From assembly GCF_907164915.1 (NCBI RefSeq), contig NC_061862.1, positions 144,344,972-144,408,971 on the forward strand: DNA of 64,000 bases, read 5' to 3'. Below the pieces are notes generated by a model. It saw only the letters and a list, made by a program, of their open reading frames with translations. It was not told the origin of the DNA and did no database searches. A program made the position numbers and the translations under genes. The DNA comes from Impatiens glandulifera. Its lineage: Eukaryota; Streptophyta; Magnoliopsida; Ericales; Balsaminaceae. Numbering within the stretch: position 1 is the first letter of the stretch; each line of letters begins with the position of its first letter. Shown in pieces: positions 11,896 to 24,910 of the stretch.

Positions 11896-12392
11896 TGTTG
11901 GCCTTTTTTGGGTCCAGCCCAATCAGAAAATGAATTAAATGAGCAAAACCTAAGAATGCTGCTCATTCTATTACTTCTAGAGAGAGAAGTCATTCTGCAA
12001 AGAAGAGAAGAAACAGAGGAGAAGAAACAGAGGAAGAAGAAGAGAAGGAGGCAGTAGATCTCTTACATTTTCACTTTCATGTTCCAATTTCTTGTTGTCT
12101 TATATCTAGACTAACTTGAGTCTAAATAAAATTGGTTTTCTCTGTTTGTATGCCTCAACTTTGGGTTTAAAGTTGAGAAGAACATTTGTATATGTTTTTT
12201 GCTTATAGTGAAATTTGCTGGTTGGCCCCGTGGTTTTTTACCCTCCAGGTTGAGAGGGTTTTCCAAGTAAATCTGGTGTTGTTTTGTTCTGTGTTTGATC
12301 TTCTGTTTTAAACTTGGATAACCTGTGCATTTACCCATCTCACATTTCTAGATTACAGTATAAAAGTAATCTTCGTATCAAAATTCCCAACA
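11896..12392 (+). mobile_element. Ty1-copia solo LTR with 5-bp target duplication
   Basis: This 497-bp sequence begins TGTTGG and ends CCAACA, and is flanked by AGACC on both sides (11891-11895 and 12393-12397). The uninterrupted site is in copy B at 32448-32452. Internally it has the purine-rich leader around 11990-12055 and the GTGGTTTTTTACCCTCC / GAGGGTTTTCC stretch (about 12229-12267) common in plant copia LTRs. A solo LTR arises by recombination between the two LTRs of a full element. The short ORFs inside are chance. Confidence 0.88.
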
Positions 12393-12567
12393 AGACCCTT
12401 AGGCAAACCATTCAAAAAATAATTAGTAAATGTAATATGTTAAAGTCAACACAATAGGTCATATAACACATTAGTCTTTGTCCATTTCTTTTTAATATAG
12501 GCAATAACCAATATGAAGAAGCACAATGTGTAATGAACAAAAGTTTAGAAATATAACCATAGAGTTC

Positions 12568-12785
12568 TATACCATCTTACAACTAACAGCAAAATATAAT
12601 CGCAATATAATTGCTTCCATCTTACAACTAGCAGAAAAATATCATTACAAAATAATTGCTTCCATCTTACAACTAACAACAAAATATAACCCTAATCGAT
12701 ACAAGAAACAATTTCCAATCATAGCAAAATATAATTTCTTCCATCTTACAGTCAACAGCAAAATATAAGCCCAATATAATCACCT
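12568..12785 (+). repeat. Roughly 45-bp tandem repeat (copy A)
   Basis: The phrase CCATCTTACAACTA recurs at about 12572, 12617 and 12661 and once more, changed, at 12741, each followed by an AAAATATAA stretch. The block is also in copy B (about 32610-32825). An 80-codon ORF across it is low-complexity and not a credible gene. Confidence 0.7.
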
Positions 12786-12907
12786 AATTGATACAACCAA
12801 TTTCCCAAAAAAAAATATAGATATATGGGACTTACTTCTCCCTTGGCTTGTTTGTATCTTTGTGAATGTCATCATCTTGTTCAATATATTAATTTAAATT
12901 ATTATTT

Positions 12908-15900
12908 TTATAAATTTGTGTCAGACTCTCAATCATGTCGTGTATCTTATGCGTATCATATCGTGTTTTGACCCACTTAAAATATTATGATCCACTGACT
13001 CTTTCGTATTGTGTCGACCCAATCGTGTCATGTCAATGACCGTTTTCTTATAGTAATCCCTAATTTTATAAAAAAAAAAAAAGTTTAATTAGCTAGTAAG
13101 GTTACTAATTAAATAAAATTAGCAACTTCATTAACTAAAAAGAATGATTACATACTTTGTTGGCATGAACTCGCTATACACAATATTATGATGCATAATT
13201 TTGCAAAGAACAATTATGCCTCTTCCATTTCCTCTAAAATGTGATAAAATACTTTAGGCATAACCTATTATGATATTCAACCTCGATAAGACAGATGAAA
13301 GACCCTAGACAAACCCAAAAATTTATTCGATTGCTCAACATCCCTGAAATATTGGCCCATTGACCGAAGTGCTACACCTATTAAAACAAATTCAAATTAA
13401 TAGATATTTCTTAGAGAGATATGTAACTAATACATTAAAAAATATTCTACTATTCTCAATTCGGATAGAAACTACCTAATGTTCTCTGATCAATTAATTA
13501 TTACCCAAAAATAATGGAAGAGTATGCCAAGGAAGACTGCAACATATCCGCTAAATAGTAGTTAGATGCATGACTTTCGTCTACATATTTAAGCCATAGT
13601 CCACATGGATTACTACTATCAGTACATCAACCAAATTCTCTGCATTACTCATTCGAACATGAAATCGTCATAATTATTAATAATGATATCAATATTTATT
13701 TGTTTTTGGAATTTAAGTTTATTTATTTTGGACAAACATAATGTTGAAAGTCTCCTCAATACAGACATGGACATCGTGCATAAATGTTCCTAATCGACTA
13801 CGACAAGTCGTGTTAGACTCTCAATCGTGTCGTGTTTTAATCTTATGCGTGTCGTATTGTGTCTTGACCCATTAAAAATATTATGATCCGCAAACTTTTT
13901 AGTATCGTGTTAATTGGTGTCCATGAGTTTATTTATGTCGTGTTAACTCGTGTTTAAATTCTTGTTTTGTGTTATTCTAAGTAGAACTGGTCATAGTGTC
14001 GTGTCGATGACCGTTTTCTTATAATAAGCCATAATGTCAAAAAATGTTTAATACTAATTAAATAAAATTAGAAACTTTATCAATTAAAAAGAATTATTAT
14101 ATTTTTGTTGGCATGAGTTGACTATACACAATATAAGGATGCATAATTTTTCCAAGAATAACTATGCCTCCTCCATCTCCTCACAAATAGTGAGAAAAGA
14201 CTTTAGGTATAACCTGTTGCGATGTCAACAGCGATAAGACAAATGAATGTCCCTGGCCAAACCAAAAAATTTCGTCGATGGCTCGACATCCTTAAATATT
14301 GGCCCATTGGCCGAAGTGCTACACCTATTAAACCAAATTAAAATTAATAAATGTTTTCTAGAGAGATACGTAACTAATACATAAAAATACTCCACTATTC
14401 TCAATACGGATAAAAAATTACCCAATGTTCTCGGATCAATTAATTATTACCCAGAAATAATGGAAGAGTATGCCACAGAAGACTACAACATATCTGCTAA
14501 ATAGTAGCCGGATGCATGATTTTCGTCTACATATGTATGCCAAAGTCCATATGGACTACTGCTATTAGTACATCTGTCATTTTCACTACATAACTCATTC
14601 AAACATGAAATCGTCATAATTATTTTAATGATATCAATATTTATTTGTTTTTAAAATTTAAGTTTATTTATTTTAGACAAACATAATATTGAAAGTCACC
14701 TCAATTTAGAGATGGGCATAATGCATAAACGTTCTTAATCGAATAAGATAAGTCGTGTTTGACTCTCAATCGTGTCGTGTTTCAATCTTATGCGTGTCAT
14801 ATCGTTTCTTGACCCACTAAAAATATTATGATCCACACACTCTTTCGTATTGTGTTAATTCGTGTCCATGAGTTTATTCATGTCGTGCTAACTCGTGTTA
14901 AATTCTTGTTTTGTGTTATTCTAAGTAGAACTTGTCAACGTGTCGACCCAATCGTGTCGTGTCGATGACCGCTTTCTTTTAAGCCCTAATGTTCAAAAAA
15001 TGTTTATTTAGCTAGTACATTTATTAATTAAATAAAATTAGCAACTTCATCCATTAATAAGAATGATTACATTTTTGTTGACAAGAGCGAATTATACACA
15101 ATATTATATTGCATAATTTTTCCAAGAACAACTATGCCTCCTCCATCTCCTCTCAAACAGAGAGAAAAGACTTTAGGCATTACCTGTTGCGATGTCAACA
15201 GCGTTAAGATAGATGAATGACCTTAGCCAAACCCAAAAATTCCATCGATGGCTCGACATCCCTCAAATATGGGCCCAATGGCCGAAGTGCTACACATATT
15301 AAACCAAATTCAAATTAATAGATGTTTCCTAGAGAGATACGCAACTGATACATAAAAAAATCCAGTATTCTCAATTCAAATAAAAAATACCCAATGTACT
15401 CCGATCAATTAATTATTACCCAAAAATAATAGAAGAGTATGCCACCGAAGACTACAATATATCTGCTAAATACTAGCTTGATGCATGACTTCCGTCTATA
15501 TTTGTAAGCCAAAGTCCACATGGACTATGCTATTAGCACCACGACCATTTTCACTACATATCTCATTCAAACATGAAATGATCATAATTATTTTAATGAT
15601 ATCATATTTATTTGTTTTTGGAATTTAAGTTTATTAGACAAACATAATATTGAAAGTCTCAATTTAGAGATGGGCATCGTGCATAAACATTCATAATCGA
15701 CTAAGACATGTCGTGTTAGACTCTTAATCGTGTCATGTTTCAATCTTATGCGTGTCATATCGTGTCTTGACTCACTCAAAATATTACAATCCATAGACTC
15801 TTTCGTATCGTATTAATTCGTGTCCACAAGTTTATTTGTATCCAAGAGTTTATTTGTGTCGTGCTAACTCGTGTTTAAATTCTTGTTTTGTATTATTCTA

Positions 15901-17890
15901 AGTAGAACTGGTCATCGTGTCGACCCAATCGTGCCGTGTCAATGACCGTTTTCTTATAGTAAGCCCTAATGTTCAAAAAATGTTTATTTAGCTAGTAAGG
16001 CTACTAATTAAATAAAATTAGCAACTTCGTCGATTAAAAAGAATGATTACATTTTTGTTGGCATGAGTGGACTATACATAATATTAGAATGCATAACCTG
16101 TTGCGATGTCAACAACGATAAGACTAAGACAGATGAATGACCCTGGCCAAACCTAAAAATTTTGTCGATGGATCTACATCCTTCAAATATGGGCCCAATG
16201 GCCGAAGTACTACACATATTAAACCAAATTCAAATTAATAGATGTTTCCTAAAGAGATACGCAACTAATACATAAAAAAATTCCACTATTCTCAATTCGA
16301 ATAAAAAATTACCCAATGTTCTCTGATCAATTAATTATTACAAAAAAAATAATAATAATGGAAGAGTATGTCACCAAAGACTGGATATGACTAAATAGTA
16401 GCCTGATGCATGACTTCTGTCTACATAGGTAAGACAAAGTCCACATGGGCTACTACTATTAGCACATCGGCCATAGTCACTACATAACTCATTGGAACAT
16501 GAACTCGTCATAATTATTAATGATGATATCAATATTTATTTGTTTTTGGAATTTAAATTTATTTATTTTGGACAAACATAATGTTGAAAGTCACCTCAAT
16601 ATAGAGATGTACATTGTGCATAAACGTTCCTATTCGACTAAGACAAATCGTATTAGACTCTCAGTCGTGTTGTGTTTCAATCTTATGCGTGTCGTATCGT
16701 GTCTTGACACACTCAAAATATTATGATCCATCGACTTTTTCGTATCGTGTTAATTTGTGTCCATGAGTTTATTCGTGTCGTGATAACTCGTGTTTAAATT
16801 TGTATTTCCTGTTATTCTAAGTAGAACTGGTCATCGTGTCGATGCCCGATTTCTTATAGTAAGCCCTAATGTTAAAAAAATATTTAATTATCTAGTAAGG
16901 CTACTAATTAATAAAATTAGCAACTTCATTAATTAAAAAGAATGATTTCATACTTTGTTGTTATGAGCGGACAAATACACAATATTATGATGCATAATTT
17001 TGCAAAAAACAACTATGCATCCTCCACCTCCTCTCAAACAGTGAGAAAAGACTTTAGGCATAACACGTTGCGATGTCAACCGCGATAAGACAAATGAATG
17101 ACCATGATCAATCCCAAAATTTTTGTCGATGGCTCGACACCCCTCAAATAATGGCTCATTGGCCGAAGTGCTACACCTATTAAACCAAGTTCAAATTAAT
17201 AGATGTATCCTAGAGAGATACGCAACCAATACATAAAAAATATTACACTATTCTCAATTCGGATATAAAACTACCCAATGTTCTCCAATCAATTAATTAT
17301 TACCCAAAAATAATGGAAGAGTATGTCACCGAAGACTACAACATATCCGTTATATAGTAGTTACATGCATGACTTTCATCTACATATGTAGTCCACATGG
17401 ACTACTGCTATTAGCACATCGACCATATTCACTACATAACTCATTCGAACATGAAATTGTCATAATTATTAATAATGATATCAATATTTAATTGTTTTTG
17501 GAGTTTAAGTTTATTTATTTTGGACAAACATAATGTTGAAAGTCACTTCAATACAGAATTGGGCATCGTGCATAAACGTTCATAATCGACTAGGACAAGT
17601 CGTGTTAGACTCTCAATCTTGTCATATTGTGACTCAATCTTATGCATATTATATCGTGTCTTGATCCACTCAAAATATTATGATCCACAAACTCTTTCGT
17701 ATCATGTTAATTTGTGTCCACGAGTTTATTCGCGTCCACGAGTTTATTCATGTTGTGCTAACTCGTGTTTATATTCATATTTTTTTGTTATTCCAAGTAG
17801 AGATGGTCATCGTGTTGACCCAATCGTGTCATATCGATGCTTGTTTTCATGCGTGTCAGGTCGTGTTTTGACACACTCGTGTTAATATAT
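12908..17890 (+). repeat. Satellite-like array, monomer about 945 bp (copy A)
   Basis: At least five tandem monomers. GACTCTCAATC-type anchors fall near 12929, 13815, 14760, 15717, 16652 and 17606, and GGCCGAAGTG anchors near 13362, 14308, 15282, 16200 and 17162. Each monomer has a GTGTCG/CGTGTT-rich segment, an AAATAAAATTAGCAAC segment, a GGCCGAAGTGCTACAC segment and a TTTGTTTTTGGAATTTAAG segment. No monomer has a substantial ORF. The source could be an amplified non-autonomous transposon, since GTGTCGTGTT-rich ends are common in plant hAT elements. Monomers differ clearly from one another, so the array is not recently homogenised. Confidence 0.88.
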
Positions 17891-20490
17891 ATTGTTATAT
17901 ATATATATATTAAAATTTATTCTTAGTAATAAAATTAAAATATGATTATTAATTAATTTATTTTAATTTAGAAATTTACAACTTAATTTAATAAATTAAA
18001 TATGTTATTTAAAAAATTAATATGTTAAACAGGTAAAATATGTAGATATAAATTTTAGCATATAATTTTATAAATAATAATTTAAATATCAATTATTTAA
18101 AACGTGTTTTAAAACATACAAATAATTATTTAAATAAAATTAATTAAATTTATTATTTTAAATTTATTAATTTATTTAAAATAATTAATATATTAAGTTA
18201 GTTAAATATGATAAATGTGAAATTTTATAATTTTTAAAATATTAAGTAAGAATTTATAACTAATTATTTAATTAAGTATATATTAAATAACTAATTATTT
18301 TTTATTTAATCAATTTAATCTTATAATTTTATATTGAGACATTTATTTAATTTATAAAATATTTAATCATGTTTTATTAATTATATTTTAAAAAATTGTA
18401 TTTTGTTTGTAAGGATAAATATTATTTATAATACTTAAATTTAAAAAATATTTAAATACGATTAAAGTTAGTTAAATTATAAATATATTAAATACAATCA
18501 ATTATGTGATTAAATTCATTTATGAATACAAAGAAATAAAACTAAATAACATTCTAATAAAAAATTTCAACAATATTTGTAGGTTTTTTTTTCTAATAAT
18601 ATATGAGTTTTAAAATATATAATGTTTAAAGTATTTTTTTTTTACTAAAGTTTGATTTTGAATACTTTCTGTTTTGTTAATTAATTAATTTGTTTAATAG
18701 CTTTCAATTTAGATTAAAACCATGTACAAGTTAATTTTTAATAGCCTAAGCCTAATGTTTTCATTAATCAGACTGATAAAGACAACTTGCTCTTCTTCAA
18801 GGTTGTAGAAGGAAGGGATAGTTTAAATTTAAAACATTTAAAATCAATTATATTTGTTTGTTCTCGTTCAATTATTTAATAAAAATAATAAAATCAGGTA
18901 CTAGAAAAGAACTTTGCTTATATGTTTAGAATATGTTTTTTCATCCTTTTTAAAAGATGAAAAAAGAGTAAAATAAGATGAGGAAGCCATCTAGAACTTT
19001 TTTTTTAACTATAGATCCAGAGCTGGATCTCCAACCGAATCAAATCAGATTTTTTAAGAAAAAATTAAAATAAAAAAAAATAAAATTGAAAACTAATTTT
19101 TTTTTATATAAATATCTTATTAAAATATTAATTTAAATAAAATAATATTCTTAATTAAATAACTTTATTCCAATTTTAAGTGTTTCAAGATTCAATCATT
19201 TAAATAATTATATTAAATTACTATTATTAAATACAATATAATACTTATATATATATATATACTATTATATATTTGTAATATAAATTAAAACATTTCAAGT
19301 TAAACAAAAATCAGCCACAACTCATTTATTAAAAATATTAAGATTTGTTATAATTTTAAACTTAAAAGTATTTAAAGATGAAAATATAGAGCTTTTATTT
19401 GATAATTTTATTTAAAAATGTGTTCAAACTTGTCAAAAATTATTTTTAGTTTATCAATTATAACAACAAAAATAAGAGTTTTTATTTTTTTATTTTAATA
19501 TATTATTCGTGATTTATTAAAAAAAATCAAACATTAATATATATTATTATAATTTTTTTAATAAATTTATTTTTTATATTTTTATCCATGTTCCTGATTA
19601 GTATTAAAAGTATCAAATACAATCCAATACAATGTAAGATTATCTTTATGAAAATATATTATTTTTATTGTATTACTGAATTATAATAAAATATTATCAT
19701 TTGTAATTAAATAAATAAGAATATATTTTTAAAATATAAATAATAAGAATAATAATATTTAATATATTAATAAATATTAAATTAATATATATCAACCAAA
19801 CTAAAAATTAAAAATAAAATTTATAAATTAAAAATCATTTTATACATTTTTTCATACCAAATATCAAATAGTCATCCAGATATTGTTCAGCGAAGATTCA
19901 ATTTCAACATTAATTCCAGATGCTTTCCAAATTGGCCTTATAATATAATAAATAAGAATATATTTTTAAAATATAAATAATATAATAAATATAAAATTAA
20001 TATATATATATATATATATATATTAACCAAACTAATAAATTAAAAATCATTTTAAATACACTTTCTCATACCAAATATGAAATAATCATTCAGAAATTAT
20101 TCTTGGGTTTTTCACCAAAGATCCAATTTCAACTCTAATTCCAGATGTTTTCCAAATTGGCCAAATTTATTCCATTATTTTTATTTGTATGGATACCAAA
20201 TTTATTTTGTTTGGAGGCCTCCCATTCTTAGGCTGGCCCTAATGCATATTCATTTATTAACTAGCTACCTTGTTAGTTTATATGTTCTTGGAATGATAAA
20301 CTAATCTCATTTGATTCCCCTCACTTGCATTCTTAAATGTGTCATATTTGATTGGTATCATAGTTCTATATTTTATTTTTTAGATTTAGATTTAGATTTA
20401 ATTTTTCTTCTTCTAATTTCTTCAAAATTTTTATTTTATAAAATGAAATAGTAATTATAACATCTTAATCCAAACAAATCATTCCCTTAT
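17891..20490. other. AT-rich gene-free region, including the end of copy A
   Basis: No credible ORF is present. About 17890-18735 is AT-rich sequence absent from copy B. Positions 18740-19285 match 42935-43830, and similarity then ends. An imperfect tandem duplication lies at about 19650-20160, with TTCCAGATG(C/T)TTTCCAAATTGGCC occurring at about 19915 and 20142. Beyond 20160 nothing is recognised. Confidence 0.6.
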
Positions 20491-20497
20491 TTAGGGA

Positions 20498-20505
20498 TAT
20501 AAATA
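20498..20505 (+). promoter_or_regulatory. TATA-box candidate of the alpha unit, copy B
   Basis: TATAAATA lies about 80 bp before a leader-like stretch (TCTCGTCTTATCTC onwards) and the repeat block. The beta unit has TATATAG at the matching place (about 6428 and 28177). This suggests, without proving, that a plus-strand transcript begins here. Confidence 0.35.
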
Positions 20506-20559
20506 ACACGGAATTTTTTCTCGTCTTATCTCAAATTAGGTTTGCCGTCAAAACTCTCT

Positions 20560-21713
20560 ACTATTTGGGCGACTCGGTGAGCGTGTCCATTTTTCTCTGA
20601 AATTGTTGTTGTATTGTCTTTCTTCTTCTGTGTAGTTTCAGATATGTTCTTCATTCGTTTTTGCTCATTATTTGTTTGATTATATCCATTTTGTAGATCT
20701 TTTTGTAGATCTTTGTGTATCTTCCGATTGTATCCATTTTGTAGATCTTTGTGTATCTTCCGATTGTATCCATTTTGTAGATCTTTGTGTATCTTCCGAT
20801 TGTCTTGGTAGTTTAGAGAGCTCTTTCGACATATCGTTTTTGCTCATAATTTGTTCGATTATATCCATTTTGTAAATCTTTGTGCATCTTTCGATTGTAT
20901 CCATTTTGTAGATCATCAGATTGTCTTTGTAGCTTTAAAAGCTCTTCAGATATATCGTTTTTTTCTCATTATTTGTTCGATTAGATCCATTTTGTAGATC
21001 TTTGTGTAATCTATTTTTTTTGTAGATCTTCTGATCGTCTTTGTAGCTTAAAGAGCTCTTCCGACATAGCATTTTTGCTCATTATTTGTTCGATTATATC
21101 CATTTTATAAATCTGTGTATCATTTGATTGTATCCATTTTATAAATCTGTGTATCTTCCGATTGTCTTGGTGGCTTAGAGAGCTCTTTCGACATATCGTT
21201 TTTGCTCATTATTTTTTCGATTATATCCATTTTGTAAATCTTTGTGTATCTTTCGATTGTATCCATTTTAGATCATCAGATTGTCTTTGTAGCTTTAAAA
21301 GCTCTTTCGATATATCATTTTTTCTCATTATTTGTTGGATTAGATCCATTTTGTAGATCTTTGTGTAATCTATTTTTTTTGTAGATCTTCTGATCGTTTT
21401 TGTAGCTTAAAGAGCTCTTCCGACATAACATTTTTGCTCATTATTTATTCGATTATATCCATTTTATAAATCTTTATGTATCTTTCGATTGTATCCATTT
21501 TGTAGATCTTCAGATTGTCTTTGTAGCTTAAAAATCTCTTCCGATATATCGTTTTTGCTCATTATTTGTTGGATTAGATCCATTTTGTAGATCTTTGTGT
21601 AATCTATTTTTTTTAGATCTCCTGATTGTCTTTGTAGCTTAAAGAGCTCTTTTGACATATATTTTCGCTCATTATTTGTTCGATTATATCCATTTTGTAG
21701 ATCTGTGTGTATA
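20560..21713 (+). repeat. Tandem repeat block in the leader of alpha unit, copy B
   Basis: Nested repeats: three units of about 36 bp (CCATTTTGTAGATCTTTG followed by TGTATCTTCCGATTG) at about 20685-20800 sit inside a higher-order repeat of roughly 90-200 bp built from TTAGAGAGCTCTTTCGACAT and TTGCTCATTATTTGTTCG. The block ends with AAAGAACTCTTCCCATATAT near 21735, the sequence found at 25-45 of the window, so the same block precedes copy A to the left of position 1. Short ORFs here are simply repeats. Confidence 0.85.
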
Positions 21714-22540
21714 TTCTGATTATCTTTATAGCTTAAAGAACTCTTCCCATATATGCTCTCATTTTATTAGATCTCTTATTCCCTTTGATCTTGCTCATTT
21801 TGTCTCAATTATCTAAATTTTGCAGATCTATGACAGGGCATAATTGTAAACATCCGACTGCATTCATTCTGTCTCGTTTGTAATATAATTCTAAGGTAAA
21901 AATACATATTATTGATTTAAGAGTTAACTAGTTAGATTTATGTTAGATTTTGTGTGAGTCTTGTAGATTGAAGAGAGATCACTCACATAGCTTTTTTTTG
22001 TGTGTGATTTAGGTCATTAGTTAAGTTATCTTTCTCTTGCAATTTTTTGTTCTCTTATAATTCTCTTATTTATTCATTGGATATTAATTTCTCTTTGATT
22101 TGTTCATTATGTCTTTTGCAGATCTATGTTAGAAAATCATGAACATCCGGTTGCACCATACTTTCTCGTTACATACTATAGTTTCACGGTAACATATATT
22201 TTCGTTGATTTAACTAGTCTCAACGAATTATATTCGTTTTTGTCTTCTTTAACCATGTCATATATATTTGATTGTTCTTATATTTCAACATTAACATTTA
22301 TTTTGTATAGATTAAGGATTTGTAATGCTATATAACACCTATTAGGACATGATTTTTTTAAGTTCATAGATCCATCCATAAGTATTGTATTTCTTATAGC
22401 TGTAGTTTTTGCAACAATAATATCTTGATGACTATAAATGATTATGCCTAATCAGTTACAAATTTTTCATTTTCTTTTTCAGATTTGTAATCACAATCAA
22501 CCATTCTCCTCTAAGATAAAAAAAGGTTAGTAGTTTCTCT
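21714..22540 (+). other. Possible small spliced transcript, alpha unit copy B
   Basis: Counterpart of 1-830. The 69-codon frame from ATG 22126 (to 22335) is identical to 416-625, yet most of that frame lies beyond the likely GTAACAT donor, so the identity reflects recent duplication more than coding constraint. No family is recognised. Confidence 0.25.
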
Positions 22541-22759
22541 ATATTATTTTCAATGATTTAATTTAATACCAGTACATGATTTATAATCAAATAAAAATTG
22601 TTCAAATTTAAACTAATAATGTTGATCAGCATTACAACTTTTGAAGAAAAAGTACAATTGGATTATGATCTAATCCAATTATAATGTTGGATAAGCACAC
22701 ACAGATCTAATACAACTTTTATTGATAAATTATTTATTCTAATTTAGAAATAAACCGTT

Positions 22760-24185
22760 TCAATCTTCCAACGAAGAAATCCATTCCCCTAAAATATCTT
22801 CTTGTGAAGGTTCCATCTTTCTCTTCTTCTCGATCGGTTCGGACGATTCTCCCTCATAAAGAACCTACAATTTTATTTATTTATAAGATATAAAAATTAA
22901 AACTATTTAATTTTATGTTAATTCACTACAAATATTATAAGATTAAACAAGAATATATATATACTTACCATAGCATTGTTCAAACTCTTTCTTTTCTTCT
23001 CAATCGGTTTGGACGATTCTCCTTCATAAATAACCTATAATTTCATTTATTTATAAGATATAAGAATTAAAATTATTTAATTTTATGTTAATTAGCTACA
23101 AATATTATAAGATCGAATTGAGAATATATATATACTTACCATAGCATTGTCCAAACTCTTTCTCTTCTTCTCAATCGGTTCAGACGATTCTCCTTCATAA
23201 ATAACCTACAATTTTATTTATTTATAAATATAAGAATTAAAATTATTTAATTTTATGTTAATTAACTACAAATAATATAAGTAATGGAATTGAGAATATA
23301 TATATACATACCATAGCATTGTTCAAACTGTTTTCACTTTTATATTTTTTTTCTGAAACAAGTGGCATTCTTGAGTACATTATGAAGTTTTGCACCTCTA
23401 TGAAAGAACGGAATTTTCTAACTTTACGTTCATTATCGGCGTAATGATAGTAAAACTGTTTACAAAAATTATGTATTAGTCACATATTAATAAAAATATA
23501 TAAAATTTAGTTTTAATTTAAAATTATATAATTAAATACCCAATCACATCTATTATCAATTCTATATTTTTTATTAATCCTCCATCCTTGAAGCCTTATA
23601 AACAATACCGGAGATTGTTTTGCTTCCTACATTAATAAACCATATGTTTTATCAATAACAATATAACAAAATTAAAATAAAATAAACTTGTAATAAAACA
23701 ATACCTCTTCCCTCCTTAGTAAAATATGCATGATGTCATCAGGGAGGAAGAAATTTATAATTTTCGACCATATTTCTGTCATTGGTAGAAAAACACCTAC
23801 TCTCACATATTCTTCCGTCTGTTAAAAAAAATCAAATTAATTAACTAATAAATCGAATATAATTTGAATTGGTCTAAAATTCCGCCCTACAGTAAAAAAA
23901 ATATCAATTTACCGTGGTTTCGATAAAAATGTTTTCGCGAACTTCACGGGGAAATTTTAGTCCAAAGTTTAAATCGAGATTCCCTTCCTCTCTTCGTTTA
24001 TTACTTTGTCTTGATGTCAACTGGTTAGCATAAACAAATATGAACAAGAAAAACTAACAATTAAGATAAAAATACAAATCTAAAATTAATAAACTTACCT
24101 GAGTTTTCAATAGGGTAATTCCCACCGGATAGTCTAAATATTGAACTTCAACTTCTTCATTTTCAATTTCACGGATCACAACCAT
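22760..24185 (-). CDS. Methyl-CpG-binding-domain-like nuclear protein, copy B (8 exons, best preserved)
   Basis: Exons on the minus strand are 24185-24099, 24020-23913, 23818-23705, 23626-23540, 23455-23312, 23215-23150, 23034-22969 and 22864-22760, totalling 777 bp and 258 residues. All introns are GT-AG and all lie in phase 0. The protein has an acidic N-terminus, a middle part reading EIWSRKIINFFLPDDIMHIL, an MBD-like region (LQGW, FYYHY, KFRS, EVQNFI) across exons 4-5, and three tandem copies of a short exon with SSEPIEKKRK-type sequence. The last exon ends in an acidic tail (EDILGEWISSLED) that copy A has lost by a one-base deletion. Plant MBD proteins bind DNA, some of them methylated CpG; whether this one binds methylated DNA cannot be told. 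Only this copy keeps all expected parts. Confidence 0.62.
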
Positions 24186-24496
24186 TTTAAATTTGGTAGA
24201 AAGTATGTTTCACAATAAACAAATAAACAAATTGATCAGATCAGATTGATGATAAATGTAAAATAAACAATGTTATTTATACACTTTAAAATTATCACAA
24301 CCAGAATTTTATCAAATTTACAACAACCCAATATTTAAAATTAATTATGTTAAATTTAATTTTCAGATCTTATTGAGATTATAATTGCAATTTAAGGTAT
24401 AAGATATAGTATATTAATTAAAGTTATATTTATATTTATGTAATGTTGAACCATTTATAATAATGTCTTATAAAATATATACCTTTTTACAAAAAG

Positions 24497-24545
<49 letters not shown>

Positions 24546-24910
24546 AATAAGGTTAAATAATTTCCTAGAAAAAAAGTAACATAAAAATAGTTTGAAATTT
24601 CTAACAAATGGTCAAATATGAAATAAGAAATAAATTGACAGCTATTTCTCGTCTCTTTTTACTTCATGAATATTAGTTAAATGCATTAACCAATATTTGA
24701 GTAATCTTTTTCATATTTATGTAATCTTGTCAAGTATCATGTGAGGTAAGCTGAATATAATAAATCAAATATTCATCATTCTTATCTAATAAATCCAATT
24801 TATTTATTAAAAGTAAAAATATATATTAATAAATAAATATTTTAACGGGCCAGTCCCACTTTCAAAATTTAAAATCTTAGGTTTGACTGAAACTTATAGA
24901 TTGTTTTATT
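23613..24910 (-). repeat. Long inverted repeat, left arm (copy B)
   Basis: Inverted relative to about 25610-26857. It spans exons 1-3, the start of exon 4 and the upstream region of the gene at 22760-24185. An (AT)n run near 24497-24541 is longer than in copy A. Confidence 0.78.

Larger units (their letters stand above)
1..19285 (+). repeat. Segmental duplication, copy A (about 20 kb)
   Basis: This block is repeated in direct orientation at about 21714-43835. Positions 416-900 and 22126-22610 are almost identical, and colinear similarity can be followed through the MBD-like genes, the beta remnants, the satellite block and the flank (18740-19280 against 42935-43830). Copy A alone holds the LINE at 9647, the solo LTR at 11896 and about 840 bp of AT-rich sequence at 17890-18735. 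It keeps about 155 bp near 6945-7098 that copy B lacks. It has lost exon 1 of the plus-strand pseudogene near 4594. The left end lies outside the window: position 1 is already inside the tandem-repeat block that precedes copy B. Confidence 0.9.

Noticed and set aside
12111..12338. 75-codon minus-strand ORF
   Set aside because: It lies wholly inside the solo LTR and matches no protein.
12908..17890. rDNA intergenic repeats or tRNA clusters
   Set aside because: No rRNA sequence, no tRNA A/B box and no cloverleaf-like stretch was seen; units are about 945 bp with transposon-like GTGTCG segments.
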